From JAVBLG01 sp031553655 (GTDB taxonomy: Bacteria > Desulfobacterota > Desulfovibrionia > Desulfovibrionales > Desulfovibrionaceae), in assembly GCA_031553655.1 (NCBI GenBank), contig JAVBLG010000101.1, positions 8,177 to 72,176 of the forward strand: 64,000 nt of DNA, in the 5' to 3' direction. Made by a program: the position numbers and the translations under genes. Positions 17,047 through 24,436 of the stretch are shown here, piece after piece. Below the pieces are notes generated by a model. That model was not told the DNA's origin, did not search any database, and saw only the letters and a list, made by a program, of their open reading frames with translations. Positions within the stretch are counted from its first letter, which is position 1. Every line of letters begins with the position of its first letter.

Positions 17047-17245
17047 TTAATGATCATCCTGATAATTCACCACATGGGCGTTGCCGTCCTCAAAGCGGAA
17101 GGTGACACGCCAGTTACCGGAAACTTTAACGCTCCAGTGTCCTTTCAAGGTTCCTTTGAGCGTATGCAGCCCGGAGCCGGGGAAGTTCACCTGTTCCGGC
17201 TGATCGGCATGATCCAGCAAGTCGAGAATCAGTTCCAACTTTGTT
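17047..17245 (-). pseudogene. higB: HigB-type toxin, N-terminus lost and fused to integrase remnant
   Basis: The last ~65 codons match the C-terminal two-thirds of HigB host-inhibition toxins: LELILDLLDHADQPEQV, then FPGSGLHTLKGTLKGHWSVK and SGNWRVTFRFEDG. Upstream of about 17245 the frame instead runs into the tyrosine-integrase gene in a different register, so the first ~30 toxin residues, including its start, are gone. It is followed by the frameshifted higA with normal 13-bp spacing. A deletion between an integrase and a higBA module explains the structure. The toxin is presumably inactive, although an open frame of 92 codons reads across the junction. Confidence 0.75.
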
Positions 17246-18084
17246 GTTCTTATTCTTGGGATCGCGCACAAGAATAGAGTCATTATCCAAATCCATGTCA
17301 CCCCAGACCAGAGCGTGAATTTCACCGGCGCGCAGCCCGCAGAAAAGAGAAAGCAAGGCTATGTCATGCAAGCAAGGCTATGTCATGCATATTCATGTAG
17401 CGTGTGCCCAGAGCCTCAAGCAATTGCCCGGCCTCCTCCTGCGAGAGAAAGCGCATGCGTCTGTTGTCCTGCCGGGGCTTTTTCACGCGCCGAGTGGGGC
17501 ATTCACCCTGAACCATATCACGAGATGCCGCCCTGTTCCACACCTGGGAAACGATGGCCAGAATGTAGCGGATGGTGGCCGCGCTTTTTCCGAATTTTTG
17601 CGCATGCAGCGCCAGGGCTTCAATTTTGGCGGCGTCTACTTTCTGTAATGGCACATCGCCAATGGCCGGAGCTATCCATTTTGAAAAAAGCCAAAGCTTG
17701 CTTTCCATGGTGGTGTATTTTTTTGTGGCCCTCAATGGGCAGATATTCGGACTCCCAGAACTCGGCAAAGGTGAGTTGCTCTTTTTCCCTGCGGCGGCGG
17801 GCCTTTTCTTTTTCCGCTTCCTGTGAGGCATTGGCCTGGCGCATGGCGGCAATGGAGCGCGGCTCCACACCAAGGCGGATATTATCCCTGATGAGGGACA
17901 ACATCTTGAAGGCTTTCTCGGCGGTCATGCCCTCGGAACCCCAGCCAGCCACCTCTTCTTTATCTTTGCCGTCAAGTTTGTAGCGAATGGAAAAGCAACG
18001 ATCCGCGCGTACGCCATGCTTGCGCGAAGCGTGCTCCCTGAATCGGACGCCAAGAAAATTTGTCTTCTTCCAGATAACAGCCAT
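17240..18084 (-). pseudogene. Tyrosine-type phage/island integrase, frameshifted and truncated
   Basis: The N-terminal part from ATG 18084 (MAVIWKKTNFLGVRFREHAS) is an Arm-DNA-binding domain typical of sulfate-reducer prophage integrases. It runs to about EYLPIEGHKK, where a run of seven A (near 17720) shifts the frame. The core-binding domain continues in another frame (LWLFSKWIAPAIGDVPLQK and on to FLSQEEAGQLLEALG). A 19-bp tandem duplication at 17351-17388 then shifts it again. The first catalytic motif is visible (LFCGLRAGEIHALVWGD, catalytic Arg), but the protein ends at the higB junction before the HxxR and Tyr motifs. It cannot work as an integrase. Confidence 0.85.
17351..17388. repeat. 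19-bp direct tandem duplication inside the integrase
   Basis: AAGCAAGGCTATGTCATGC occurs twice in a row (17351-17369 and 17370-17388). Nineteen is not a multiple of three, so the copy breaks the integrase frame after the MHDIALL segment, which is encoded twice. Confidence 0.9.
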
Positions 18085-18365
18085 GGTACGCCCTCATGCA
18101 TAATAAAACGGGATAAGGCTGTGGCGGAGAAGTAGCGGCAGAAACGACAAGGCAACACAGGAGGAGCGGCAGGAGCTGAAGTGGTGGAGCGGTAAAATCT
18201 TATCCCGCGATTTTGGATGAAACAGCCAAAAAATACGTGACAAAACCTGAAAGAAAGAGTATATACAAAATCTTTGCCATTCAATAATTTTTGCAGAGAT
18301 TATGATGCATTATGAAATGTTGTTAAGGCGGCTAAAATGTTAGGATTTCCAGAATGGCATTCAAG

Positions 18366-18398
18366 ATGTCAAGAGTTCAATTCTCTTCAGCTCCACCA
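18366..18398 (+). other. Island attachment site: tmRNA (ssrA) 3'-end-like sequence
   Basis: The sequence folds as a tRNA-like T arm (AAGAG, loop TTCAATT, CTCTT; 18371-18387) followed by an acceptor strand CAGCTCC, discriminator A and encoded CCA, ending at 18398. CAGCTCCACCA is the usual 3' end of tmRNA. No tag-coding region or 5' half is present upstream, so this is a duplicated 3' end, i.e. an att site, 280 bp from the integrase start. A short hairpin with T-run (AAGGC...GCCTTTTTC, to about 18446) follows, like the native ssrA terminator. Confidence 0.7.
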
Positions 18399-18518
18399 CA
18401 ATAAGAACATAAGGCTTGGGTTTACGGATTCAGGCCTTTTTCTTTTAAGTCATCTTTCCACCATATTAAGTTCGTTATATAAATTTATGAAAAGAAATAT
18501 GCTAGGCAGGTAATTGTG

Positions 18519-18860
18519 ATGAGCAAACCGGACAATTTTGAAATTATACAAAAGTACTTTACAGAACTGGTGGCAAAATCCCACTCTGATGGCAATCAGG
18601 TTGTCAGGGTTAATTATGCGATAATCGGTTTAATGGTTTTGACGCATAATAGTGACAAACTATTGGAAATCAGTGATGGCTACAAGGATTATTCCAATAT
18701 TCTATGGTTTTATAAAAAAGACGAAAAATATGCTTTGGTATACAACAAAAAAACCGGGGATATTGAAATCAGAAAAAATATTGTCCATGGCCCCGCGATA
18801 TTGTCCTTGAGTAACTTAACACCGCTGACAGAGTTGATTGTAGACTTTGAAAAGCTTTAA
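18519..18860 (+). CDS. Hypothetical protein, 113 residues
   Basis: A small A+T-rich open frame from ATG 18519 (a GTG one codon earlier is possible). The sequence is hydrophilic with no signal peptide or membrane segment (NFEIIQKYFTELVAKSHSDG, NILWFYKKDEKYALVYNKKT). I do not recognise the family. It lies just outside the putative island end, and its base composition contrasts with the neighbouring metabolic genes, suggesting recent acquisition. It has no clear partner. Confidence 0.5.
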   Translation: MSKPDNFEIIQKYFTELVAKSHSDGNQVVRVNYAIIGLMVLTHNSDKLLEISDGYKDYSNILWFYKKDEKYALVYNKKTGDIEIRKNIVHGPAILSLSNLTPLTELIVDFEKL

Positions 18861-19072
18861 TGGCTCTACCCCATCAGAAATGCGTGATTCTGCCGCCTGT
18901 AGGTTCTCCGATTGAAAAGCCCGCTTACGGGTAAAATGGTAGCACAGATGGCGGATCGTGGCTATGACGGCATAGGGTATCCCGTCGACCCGGTATAGAT
19001 CTCCACGCAGCACAGAACATGAAACTGTGCCATCCTCAGTTACAACCCAACATCTCAAATCCGAGGGGCGTA
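18861..19072. other. Gene-free stretch, possible IS trace
   Basis: No gene supported. On the minus strand the bases near 18914-18945 encode HFTRKRAFQS, reminiscent of the HRFTRKQGF motif in the ISL3 transposase at 3945-4709, so this may be a worn IS trace. Confidence 0.25.
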
Positions 19073-19693
19073 TCATTGCTTCGCTACTGGAAGCCGCAGC
19101 GCGGTGCGCATTTTTTCCGGGCTTACTTTGCGGGGGTCGGACAGGTATATTTCGTGGTGCTTGCGTTTATTGCCAAGCGCACTGATGAGGTTGTTCACCT
19201 CAATAAATTCGCTCATTTTGGCCACTGTGGCTGGTTCATCCGCAAATGGGCCGGTGTGCATAGCTTGAACGCAAAGGCCTTCGGCAAAATTCTCCAGCCG
19301 AGCTTTGGAACAGTCAATTTCCGGTTTCTTCTTTTGCGTAAGTTCCGCCGCCCATTTAAAAATTTTCGTCGTAACAAAGTCAGGCTGGCGGATCATGGCC
19401 GTCCAGCGCCACTCATCACGCTTTTCCAGGCCAAATTCGCTTCCATCCGCACACCACAGGCCCTCAAGCGGAAAAATCGAATACTCGTAATATCCGGCGA
19501 GATCCTTGCCCTTCATTTTTATGCAATAAGAAAGCGCATAGACGATTGCAACGGCCTGTTGGTACTCTTCGCCGTTAGGGTCTCCCTTGCCGTCCACCAT
19601 GATGAAATTCATGGGTGGCACGTCAATTATGGAAGGTGCAGCCGTTGGTAGATATAGCTCTTTGAAATCTTTCTTATAATCTATTTTTGGCAT
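19073..19693 (-). CDS. GyrI-like small-molecule-binding domain protein
   Basis: A 206-residue protein matching the stand-alone GyrI-like family: it opens MPKIDYKKDFKELYLPTAAP, then VPPMNFIMVDGKGDPN and the characteristic YALSYCIKMKGKDLAGYYEY, with conserved aromatic residues in PLEGLWCADG and WRWTAMIRQPDFV. These cytosolic proteins bind, and in some cases hydrolyse, small hydrophobic molecules; the substrate is unknown. The C-terminus (HEIYLSDPRKVSPEKMRTAL) is typical of full-length members, so it looks intact. It overlaps the 3' end of the acetyltransferase fragment by 13 bp, suggesting an original two-gene operon. Confidence 0.85.
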   Translation of the reverse strand: MPKIDYKKDFKELYLPTAAPSIIDVPPMNFIMVDGKGDPNGEEYQQAVAIVYALSYCIKMKGKDLAGYYEYSIFPLEGLWCADGSEFGLEKRDEWRWTAMIRQPDFVTTKIFKWAAELTQKKKPEIDCSKARLENFAEGLCVQAMHTGPFADEPATVAKMSEFIEVNNLISALGNKRKHHEIYLSDPRKVSPEKMRTALRLPVAKQ

Positions 19694-19923
19694 GGCGTCT
19701 CCAATAGCGTTTTGGCCATGAGGTAATTGGTTAATTCCAGTTTATTTGCCTTTCTTTTCCGCTCGGCCTCAACGGTAAAGCCCTGCTTTTCAAAAAACGG
19801 CCTGGCTGTAATGCTCACTTCCGAGGTGAGCATAATGAGTTTTCTTTTCAAGGCATAACGCTCAACTTTATTATATAACAATGTGGCTACGCCCTGGCGC
19901 TGAAAATTTTTATGAATGAACAT
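19681..19923 (-). pseudogene. GNAT acetyltransferase, C-terminal fragment
   Basis: Eighty codons match the second half of a GNAT N-acetyltransferase: MFIHKNFQRQGVATLLYNKV holds the acetyl-CoA-binding Arg/Gln-x-x-Gly-x-Ala signature, followed by SITARPFFEKQGFTVEAE. The N-terminal ~70 residues of the fold are absent; the upstream DNA instead contains the 55-bp repeat shared with 51473-51527. It is therefore a truncated gene, possibly still translated with the GyrI-like gene it overlaps. Confidence 0.75.
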
Positions 19924-19975
19924 AGAATGCAGATAGCCAGAATCGGATATGGAAGCAAAACCCGCTTAAGGGATC

Positions 19976-20030
19976 TCCACATGCGCGCGGCTTCGTACTG
20001 TTTACAACTCATGCGCAGTTTGGCCCAGGG
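19976..20030. repeat. Dispersed 55-bp repeat, copy 1
   Basis: Fifty-four of 55 bases match 51473-51527. On the minus strand it encodes KPWAKLRMSCKQYEAARMW, the start of an unknown gene family also present as a pseudogene at 51221-51554. An ATG at about 20057 (MPVKTYSEKPWA) would begin this copy, which is cut after the repeat. Confidence 0.7.
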
Positions 20031-20153
20031 TTTTTCGGAGTATGTTTTTACAGGCATATTAAAAAAGTAGGTTTAATTATTGCCCGCAAGGGAGATAAAC
20101 TTAGGTTATGGAATAATATTATAAGGAAATGGAACAACCGGGCATCGCCGCTT

Positions 20154-20510
20154 CTACCCCAAAATCCTGGTTCGTACCTTTTTTGGCAGGGAGTCCAGCA
20201 AAATCTGGTGAGATTCGTCAATCATCTCCTTGAGCACATCATCAGGCACCTCGCCGTCAAGGCGCACAGAATTCCAGTGCAGCTTGTTCATATAGTAGCC
20301 GGGGGTGATGTCCTTGTAATCCTGGCGCAGGGCGGCCCCTCGAAAAGGCTCAATTTTCAGGTTGATGAAAGGCTGCTTTTCTTTGTTTTCACCCATAAGG
20401 GCGAACATTTTACCGGCCAGCATATAGCGCGTGGCCTCCCACTCGGTTTTGTAATCTTTTTCGCAGCCGGGCTTGGCCAGGCAGTATTCGTCAAGCCAAG
20501 GATAATTCAT
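20154..20510 (-). CDS. MmcQ/YjbR family protein
   Basis: A 118-residue protein with the YjbR fold: EYCLAKPGCEKDYKTEWEAT, KMFALMGENKEKQPFINLKI, and ITPGYYMNKLHWNSVRLDG followed by a helix DDVLKEMIDESHQILLDSLP. Members are small cytosolic DNA-binding-like proteins with a CyaY-like double-wing motif; the cellular role is unknown. The length is normal, so it appears intact. It is monocistronic on the minus strand, followed by about 120 bp of empty sequence and preceded by a large A+T-rich gap. Confidence 0.85.
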   Translation of the reverse strand: MNYPWLDEYCLAKPGCEKDYKTEWEATRYMLAGKMFALMGENKEKQPFINLKIEPFRGAALRQDYKDITPGYYMNKLHWNSVRLDGEVPDDVLKEMIDESHQILLDSLPKKVRTRILG

Positions 20511-21203
20511 ATTTTTTCCTTTATCAGCACACTTTTGCCCGGCTACAGGCCGGATTTCTTTTTCCTGCCACGTTTCACAGTGGCCATAGGCGCTTCATTT
20601 ACTGGCATCGTTAGTTCCGGCCAGGTACTTGAGCACTCTGGTCTGGTTAGTGGGCGTGCTTGTACCCATAGCCCCGGCATAATGAGCCCTGGTTTAATTG
20701 TCCATTTCAAGGCGAACCAGAGTGTATTGCTTCAAATCTATGGGATTATTTATTAAAACCTTACCACCGCTGAGTGGCTAGTTATCTTTGATCATATGAG
20801 GTTCCTGTAAAACATACTTTCTTCACAAGATTACATATAATTCTAAAAAAGTCCATATAAAGCATATACACAATAATTAATAAAGAATTATCCGATTAAT
20901 TTTGGCACATTGCATGTAATATGTATTAAAATATCCATTTATGATTTAAGTTTAAATTTTAAAATATTTTATCTTAACCATTTTCATCTGTATTTCATTT
21001 AACCTTAATCTTCATTTATATCTATATTTATATATTTAATATTTGAAAAAATATCCATCAAGAATACTGGAGGGGCCTGTGCCTTCGGTTGATGAAACTC
21101 GTACCTCACAACTATTCTGCGATAATTTTGCAACCAGGCGAAAAGTCGTTCCATCTTCCATCGGCGTCGATAGCGCCTGAAATGCCTGTAGATTAATTAT
21201 GAA
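20511..21203. other. A+T-rich gene-free region
   Basis: No credible gene on either strand. From about 20800 to 21060 the sequence is very A+T rich and may hold promoter-like or horizontally acquired filler DNA. Around 20560-20760 short open stretches exist but match nothing I recognise. Confidence 0.5.
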
Positions 21204-21299
21204 ATGGCTTGTAATGTTGGCGAACCTGACCATTGCGCGCCCTGTGCGCTCACACGCGGAACTATCATATTGGGCAGGAACCTGATAATATCAGGTATC

Positions 21300-21806
21300 C
21301 TCATCCAACTATATGCGTATACCGGATTTCCGCGCAGTCTTAACGGTATCCATACCTTCATGGCGGTGATGGACGAACGCCAGGCAAAGGGAATCAAAGA
21401 TCAGATCGGCAAAGAAGCCACTGCCGTGCCAGCGGATATGAACAGAGACGAATACGGCGCAAAGGTGCGGGCCACGCTCTCAGGACAGGATACAATTCCT
21501 CCCGCCAGCGGGTATCAGGTCTTCACGCCCACCATCGACACTTTTTTGAAAGAACACCTGTTCGCGGATATTTTTGCCCGCGACGTTCTGGATTTTCAAA
21601 CGCGTGAGCTTGCGACCATTTCCGCACTAGCCGCCATGTCCGGCACTGCCGGGCAGCTTCAATTCCACTTTGGGGCATCCATGAATGTGGGCTTCACAGA
21701 AGGCCAGATGAAGCATTTCGTCGCTGTGATCAGCGACAAAGTTGGAAAACAGGAAGGGGAAATCGCCGCGTCGGTATTGGAAAAAGTTTTGGCAACTCGT
21801 AGATAG
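21300..21806 (+). pseudogene. Carboxymuconolactone decarboxylase-family protein, 5'-truncated second copy
   Basis: From LIQLYAYTGFPRSLNG onward this is nearly identical to the complete gene at 42015-42740, including two CMD segments (TRELATISALAAMSGTAGQL near the end). The signal peptide and first ~75 residues of the complete copy are missing; the upstream codons back to a possible ATG at 21204 are unrelated. It is a broken duplicate. The high identity points to a recent duplication or gene conversion. Confidence 0.85.
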
Positions 21807-21820
21807 AAGGTGTTACCCAT

Positions 21821-21970
21821 ATGCAACGGCCCAAAGTCAGCGTGTTTCTGGCTCTGAGCCTTGATGGATATATCGCGCGGGAAAACGGCGATGTATCCTG
21901 GTTGGAGCCGTCCGTTTGTGGAACAGGCCTGGCGCTTACGTTTGTGGGCACGATTTTTTTTGTATGGTGA
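21821..21970 (+). pseudogene. Dihydrofolate-reductase/RibD-C family protein, N-terminal fragment
   Basis: The first ~29 codons (VSVFLALSLDGYIARENGDV, then SWLE) are the unmistakable N-terminus of RibD C-terminal/DHFR-like reductases, which bind NADPH. The frame then loses similarity and stops at TGA 21968. About 80% of the gene is missing; the next DNA is an HxlR fragment. It is part of a row of truncated genes. Confidence 0.75.
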
Positions 21971-22151
21971 GACTGACAACCTGCGGGCAATGGAGGAGGA
22001 CGGTTTGCTGACGCACACTGTTTTTTCCGAAGTGCCGCCCCGCGTGGAGTACAGCTTAAGCGCGCTTGGAGAAACCATGCGCCCCATAATAAAACACATG
22101 GAAAAATGGGGGCTTGCCTACAAATGCAAGTTGAACGCCTCTTCAAGATAG
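21971..22151 (+). pseudogene. HxlR-family regulator, C-terminal fragment
   Basis: Codons from LRAMEEDGLLTHTVFSEVPP through RVEYSLSALGETMRPIIKHM match the wing and C-terminal helix of HxlR winged-helix regulators, as seen intact at 23927-24334. The N-terminal DNA-recognition part, including the usual Cys, is missing. It is fused in sequence to the DHFR fragment and its end overlaps the start of the WYL regulator gene. Confidence 0.75.
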
Positions 22152-23068
22152 TATTTTTACTCATGAACGGCTCATGCGGCACAGCTAAAGAATTGGCCGG
22201 ACATTGCTCCGTATCCGTCAGAACAATCCAAAGAGACTTGGATGCCTTGAGCCTTGCGGGAATCCCCGTATTTTCCAACCGGGGCTATAGAGGCGGCGTG
22301 GGGCTGCTCAAAGAATTCACGCTGGATAAAACGTTTATGACCGAGCAGGAGCAGGCGGACATTTTGCACGGGCTCCAAGCTCTTGAGGGCGCGGGATACC
22401 CTGACGGCAATGCGGCCTTTCACAAGCTTGCCGCCCTGTTCCAGAAAAAGGCGGAAGACCGTTGGGTGCGGGTGGATTTTTCTTCATGGTGCGGCTCCGG
22501 GTTCGGCAAGGAGAAATTCACCAGACTGAAAGAGGCCATCCTTGCCAAAAAGGTTATCCGCTTCACCTATTTCAGCTCAGAAAATCGGATATCCGAGCGT
22601 GCCGCGGAGCCTTTATGCCTGCTGTTCCGCGAACGGGCTTGGTATGTCTGCGTCTTTGACAGGAAAAAAAGCCTGGAAATGGTGTTGCGGGCCTCGCGCA
22701 TACGCGATTTGCATGTCACGGAAGAAACATTCGAGCGCACCATGCGGGAAGACCCGATGGCGACGCCGGACTATTCGAAGAGCTATGACCTGCAACGAGT
22801 GGTGCTCCGTGTGGCCGCCGAGTTCGCGTTCAGGGTGTTCGACGAATTTCCCGAGCAGGACATCCGCCAGCAGCCCGACGGCTCCTTTCTGATTGACGAG
22901 GAAATGCCCATCAATGAATGGCTGACGGGCTATCTCCTTTCCTTCGCGGATGGGCTTGAAGTTATCGAGCCGTCAACTCTCCGAAATACCGTGAAAGAAA
23001 AAATTCAGTTAATGCAGAAGAAATATGACAAACAGGTGTCCTGTTCCTGGCGTACAGTCCGTCCATAA
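22124..23068 (+). CDS. YafY-type transcriptional regulator (HTH_11 + WYL domain)
   Basis: A 314-residue regulator starting at ATG 22124. An HTH_11 domain opens it (GTAKELAGHCSVSVRTIQRD, then LDALSLAGIPVFS and GYRGGVGLL). It continues with a linker and a WYL-type beta-barrel (KKVIRFTYFSSENRISERAA, EPLCLLFRERAWYVCVFD) and a WCX C-terminal extension. WYL proteins sense ligands, often nucleic-acid-derived, and control defence or metabolic genes. It lies 33 bp upstream of a nitroreductase gene in the same direction and may control it. The fragments upstream suggest its original promoter has been replaced. Confidence 0.88.
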   Translation: MQVERLFKIVFLLMNGSCGTAKELAGHCSVSVRTIQRDLDALSLAGIPVFSNRGYRGGVGLLKEFTLDKTFMTEQEQADILHGLQALEGAGYPDGNAAFHKLAALFQKKAEDRWVRVDFSSWCGSGFGKEKFTRLKEAILAKKVIRFTYFSSENRISERAAEPLCLLFRERAWYVCVFDRKKSLEMVLRASRIRDLHVTEETFERTMREDPMATPDYSKSYDLQRVVLRVAAEFAFRVFDEFPEQDIRQQPDGSFLIDEEMPINEWLTGYLLSFADGLEVIEPSTLRNTVKEKIQLMQKKYDKQVSCSWRTVRP

Positions 23069-23101
23069 ACATTCATAAAAACCCAAAGGACGGAGGTTGT
23101 G

Positions 23102-23737
23102 ATGAACATTTACGAAGCGATCAGGGCCAGGAGAACCATTCGTGATTTTGAGGATACATTGGTTGCAATGCCCATAATTGAAAGGATAATTGACGCCGGT
23201 TTGAAAGCCCCCACCAATAACCACTTGCGCCAGTGGGAATTTGTCGTAGTGAATGGCAAAGAAGAGAAGGCCAAAGTCCTCAGAGTAAAAAATATGACCA
23301 ACCGGGACGAGTGTGAAAAAATGCTCGACAGTTTCGGCATGACGGACGAGGTTCAGCGCGACATGTACCGTGCGGCCATGCCCAGGCAGTTCTCCATGCT
23401 CTACAATGCCGGATGCCTGATACTCCCCTTTTTCAAGGTACGGGAGCCACTGCTCCAGCCAAGCTCTTTAAGTTCACTCAATGACTTCGCGTCAATCTGG
23501 TGCTGCATCGAAAACATGCTGCTGGCCGCCGCTTCCGAGGGGATATTTGGTGTAACCCGTATTCCGATGGCTGACGAATCCGAGCATATAAAGACGGTTG
23601 TCGGGCATCCTGAAAATTATGTCATGCCCTGCTATATTGCCTTGGGGTATCCCGCGAAAAACGCATCCATGCCCTCCCAGAAAGAGATTCACGCGAAGGA
23701 TAGAATGCATATCAATTCATGGCGTGGCACACTGTAA
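23102..23737 (+). CDS. Nitroreductase-family protein
   Basis: A 211-residue FMN-dependent oxidoreductase. The N-terminal motif (NIYEAIRARRTIRDFEDTLV) has the Arg-Arg-Thr-x-Arg FMN-phosphate signature, followed by DAGLKAPTNNHLRQWEFVVV and, near the C-terminus, AAASEGIFGVTRIPMADESE. Family members use NAD(P)H to reduce nitro compounds, quinones or enones. GGAGG precedes ATG 23102 (a GTG one codon earlier is possible). It follows the WYL regulator and ends before a strong terminator, so the two form one unit. Confidence 0.9.
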   Translation: MNIYEAIRARRTIRDFEDTLVAMPIIERIIDAGLKAPTNNHLRQWEFVVVNGKEEKAKVLRVKNMTNRDECEKMLDSFGMTDEVQRDMYRAAMPRQFSMLYNAGCLILPFFKVREPLLQPSSLSSLNDFASIWCCIENMLLAAASEGIFGVTRIPMADESEHIKTVVGHPENYVMPCYIALGYPAKNASMPSQKEIHAKDRMHINSWRGTL

Positions 23738-23781
23738 CCGTGAATGGCTCCTGATCCGTTCACCCTCTCCCCCCATGTTGC

Positions 23782-23818
23782 AAGCGGCCCGGAGTTTCCC
23801 CCGGGCCGCTTATTTTTC
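23782..23818 (+). terminator. Rho-independent terminator after the nitroreductase gene
   Basis: AAGCGGCCCG (23782-23791) pairs perfectly with CGGGCCGCTT (23802-23811) around a 10-nt loop and is followed by ATTTTTC. The stem is G+C rich, the classic intrinsic form. Confidence 0.85.
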
Positions 23819-23926
23819 AGAATTATCTATTTTGTTATTCCGCTTCAACTGCCCCTCACCAGGGCTTGGAAGCGCTGTTCGGAATTTGTGAACAGAATGC
23901 CCGTTACGGCAAATGTCAACTCCATT

Positions 23927-24334
23927 TCAGGGGGCAAAAGGCTTCATCGAGCAGTTCACCTCCAGCCCTTGGTCATTGAGGTATCCGGTTCCCCAGCCGT
24001 ACATGGCCTCCAACACCGGGCGTATGCTTTTACCAAAGTCGGTCAAAGAATATTCCACTCTCGGCGGAACTTCCGGATACACCTTGCGGGTGAGCAGCCC
24101 TGAAGACTCAAGCTCGCGAAGCTGCTGCGTCAGCATTTTGGGCGTCGCGCAGGGCACTTCTTTACGAAGCTGGGAAAAACGCAAAGCGCCCCCCATGAGG
24201 TTCCACAGGATCAGTGACTTATACTTTCCGCCAATGAGCTTGATGGTCGCCTCAACAGGGCAATGCCTCTCAACAGCTCCAGGCGTCCGCTCACGTCTAC
24301 AGCAAAGTGGCGATAATTCCTTTGTTTTCAACAT
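23927..24334 (-). CDS. HxlR-family transcriptional regulator
   Basis: A 135-residue winged-helix regulator. The family signature is complete: CPVEATIKLIGGKYKSLILW, then LRFSQLRKEVPCATPKMLTQ, LRELESSGLLTRKVYPEVPP and RVEYSLTDFGKSIRPVLEAM. A Cys precedes the helix-turn-helix as in redox- or aldehyde-sensing members, with two more Cys near residues 11-12. It is divergent from the copper ATPase gene; the GGTA-N5-TACC dyad between them could be its operator. Regulation of the ATPase is possible but not shown. Confidence 0.9.
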   Translation of the reverse strand: MLKTKELSPLCCRRERTPGAVERHCPVEATIKLIGGKYKSLILWNLMGGALRFSQLRKEVPCATPKMLTQQLRELESSGLLTRKVYPEVPPRVEYSLTDFGKSIRPVLEAMYGWGTGYLNDQGLEVNCSMKPFAP

Positions 24335-24347
24335 AAATATCCTTTTA

Positions 24348-24360
24348 GGTACTATATACC
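24348..24360. promoter_or_regulatory. Small dyad between hxlR and copA-like genes
   Basis: GGTA (24348-24351), spacer CTATA, TACC (24357-24360). It lies 14 bp upstream of the HxlR start; a candidate autoregulatory operator. Confidence 0.35.
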
Positions 24361-24374
24361 AAAAAAGTGCATTC

Positions 24375-24402
24375 TTGCGTAAAAAATATCAATAGCTATA
24401 AT
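24375..24402 (+). promoter_or_regulatory. Candidate promoter of the copper ATPase gene
   Basis: TTGCGT (24375-24380), a 16-bp spacer and a perfect TATAAT (24397-24402), 35 bp before the ATG. No CueR-type long spacer is seen. Confidence 0.5.
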
Positions 24403-24436
24403 ATCCCCAATTGGCAAATAAATACCAGGGTGCAGT

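Noticed and set aside
18100..18398. Complete tmRNA gene near the integrase
   Set aside because: Only the last ~33 bases fit; there is no tag-peptide reading frame or matching 5' acceptor strand.
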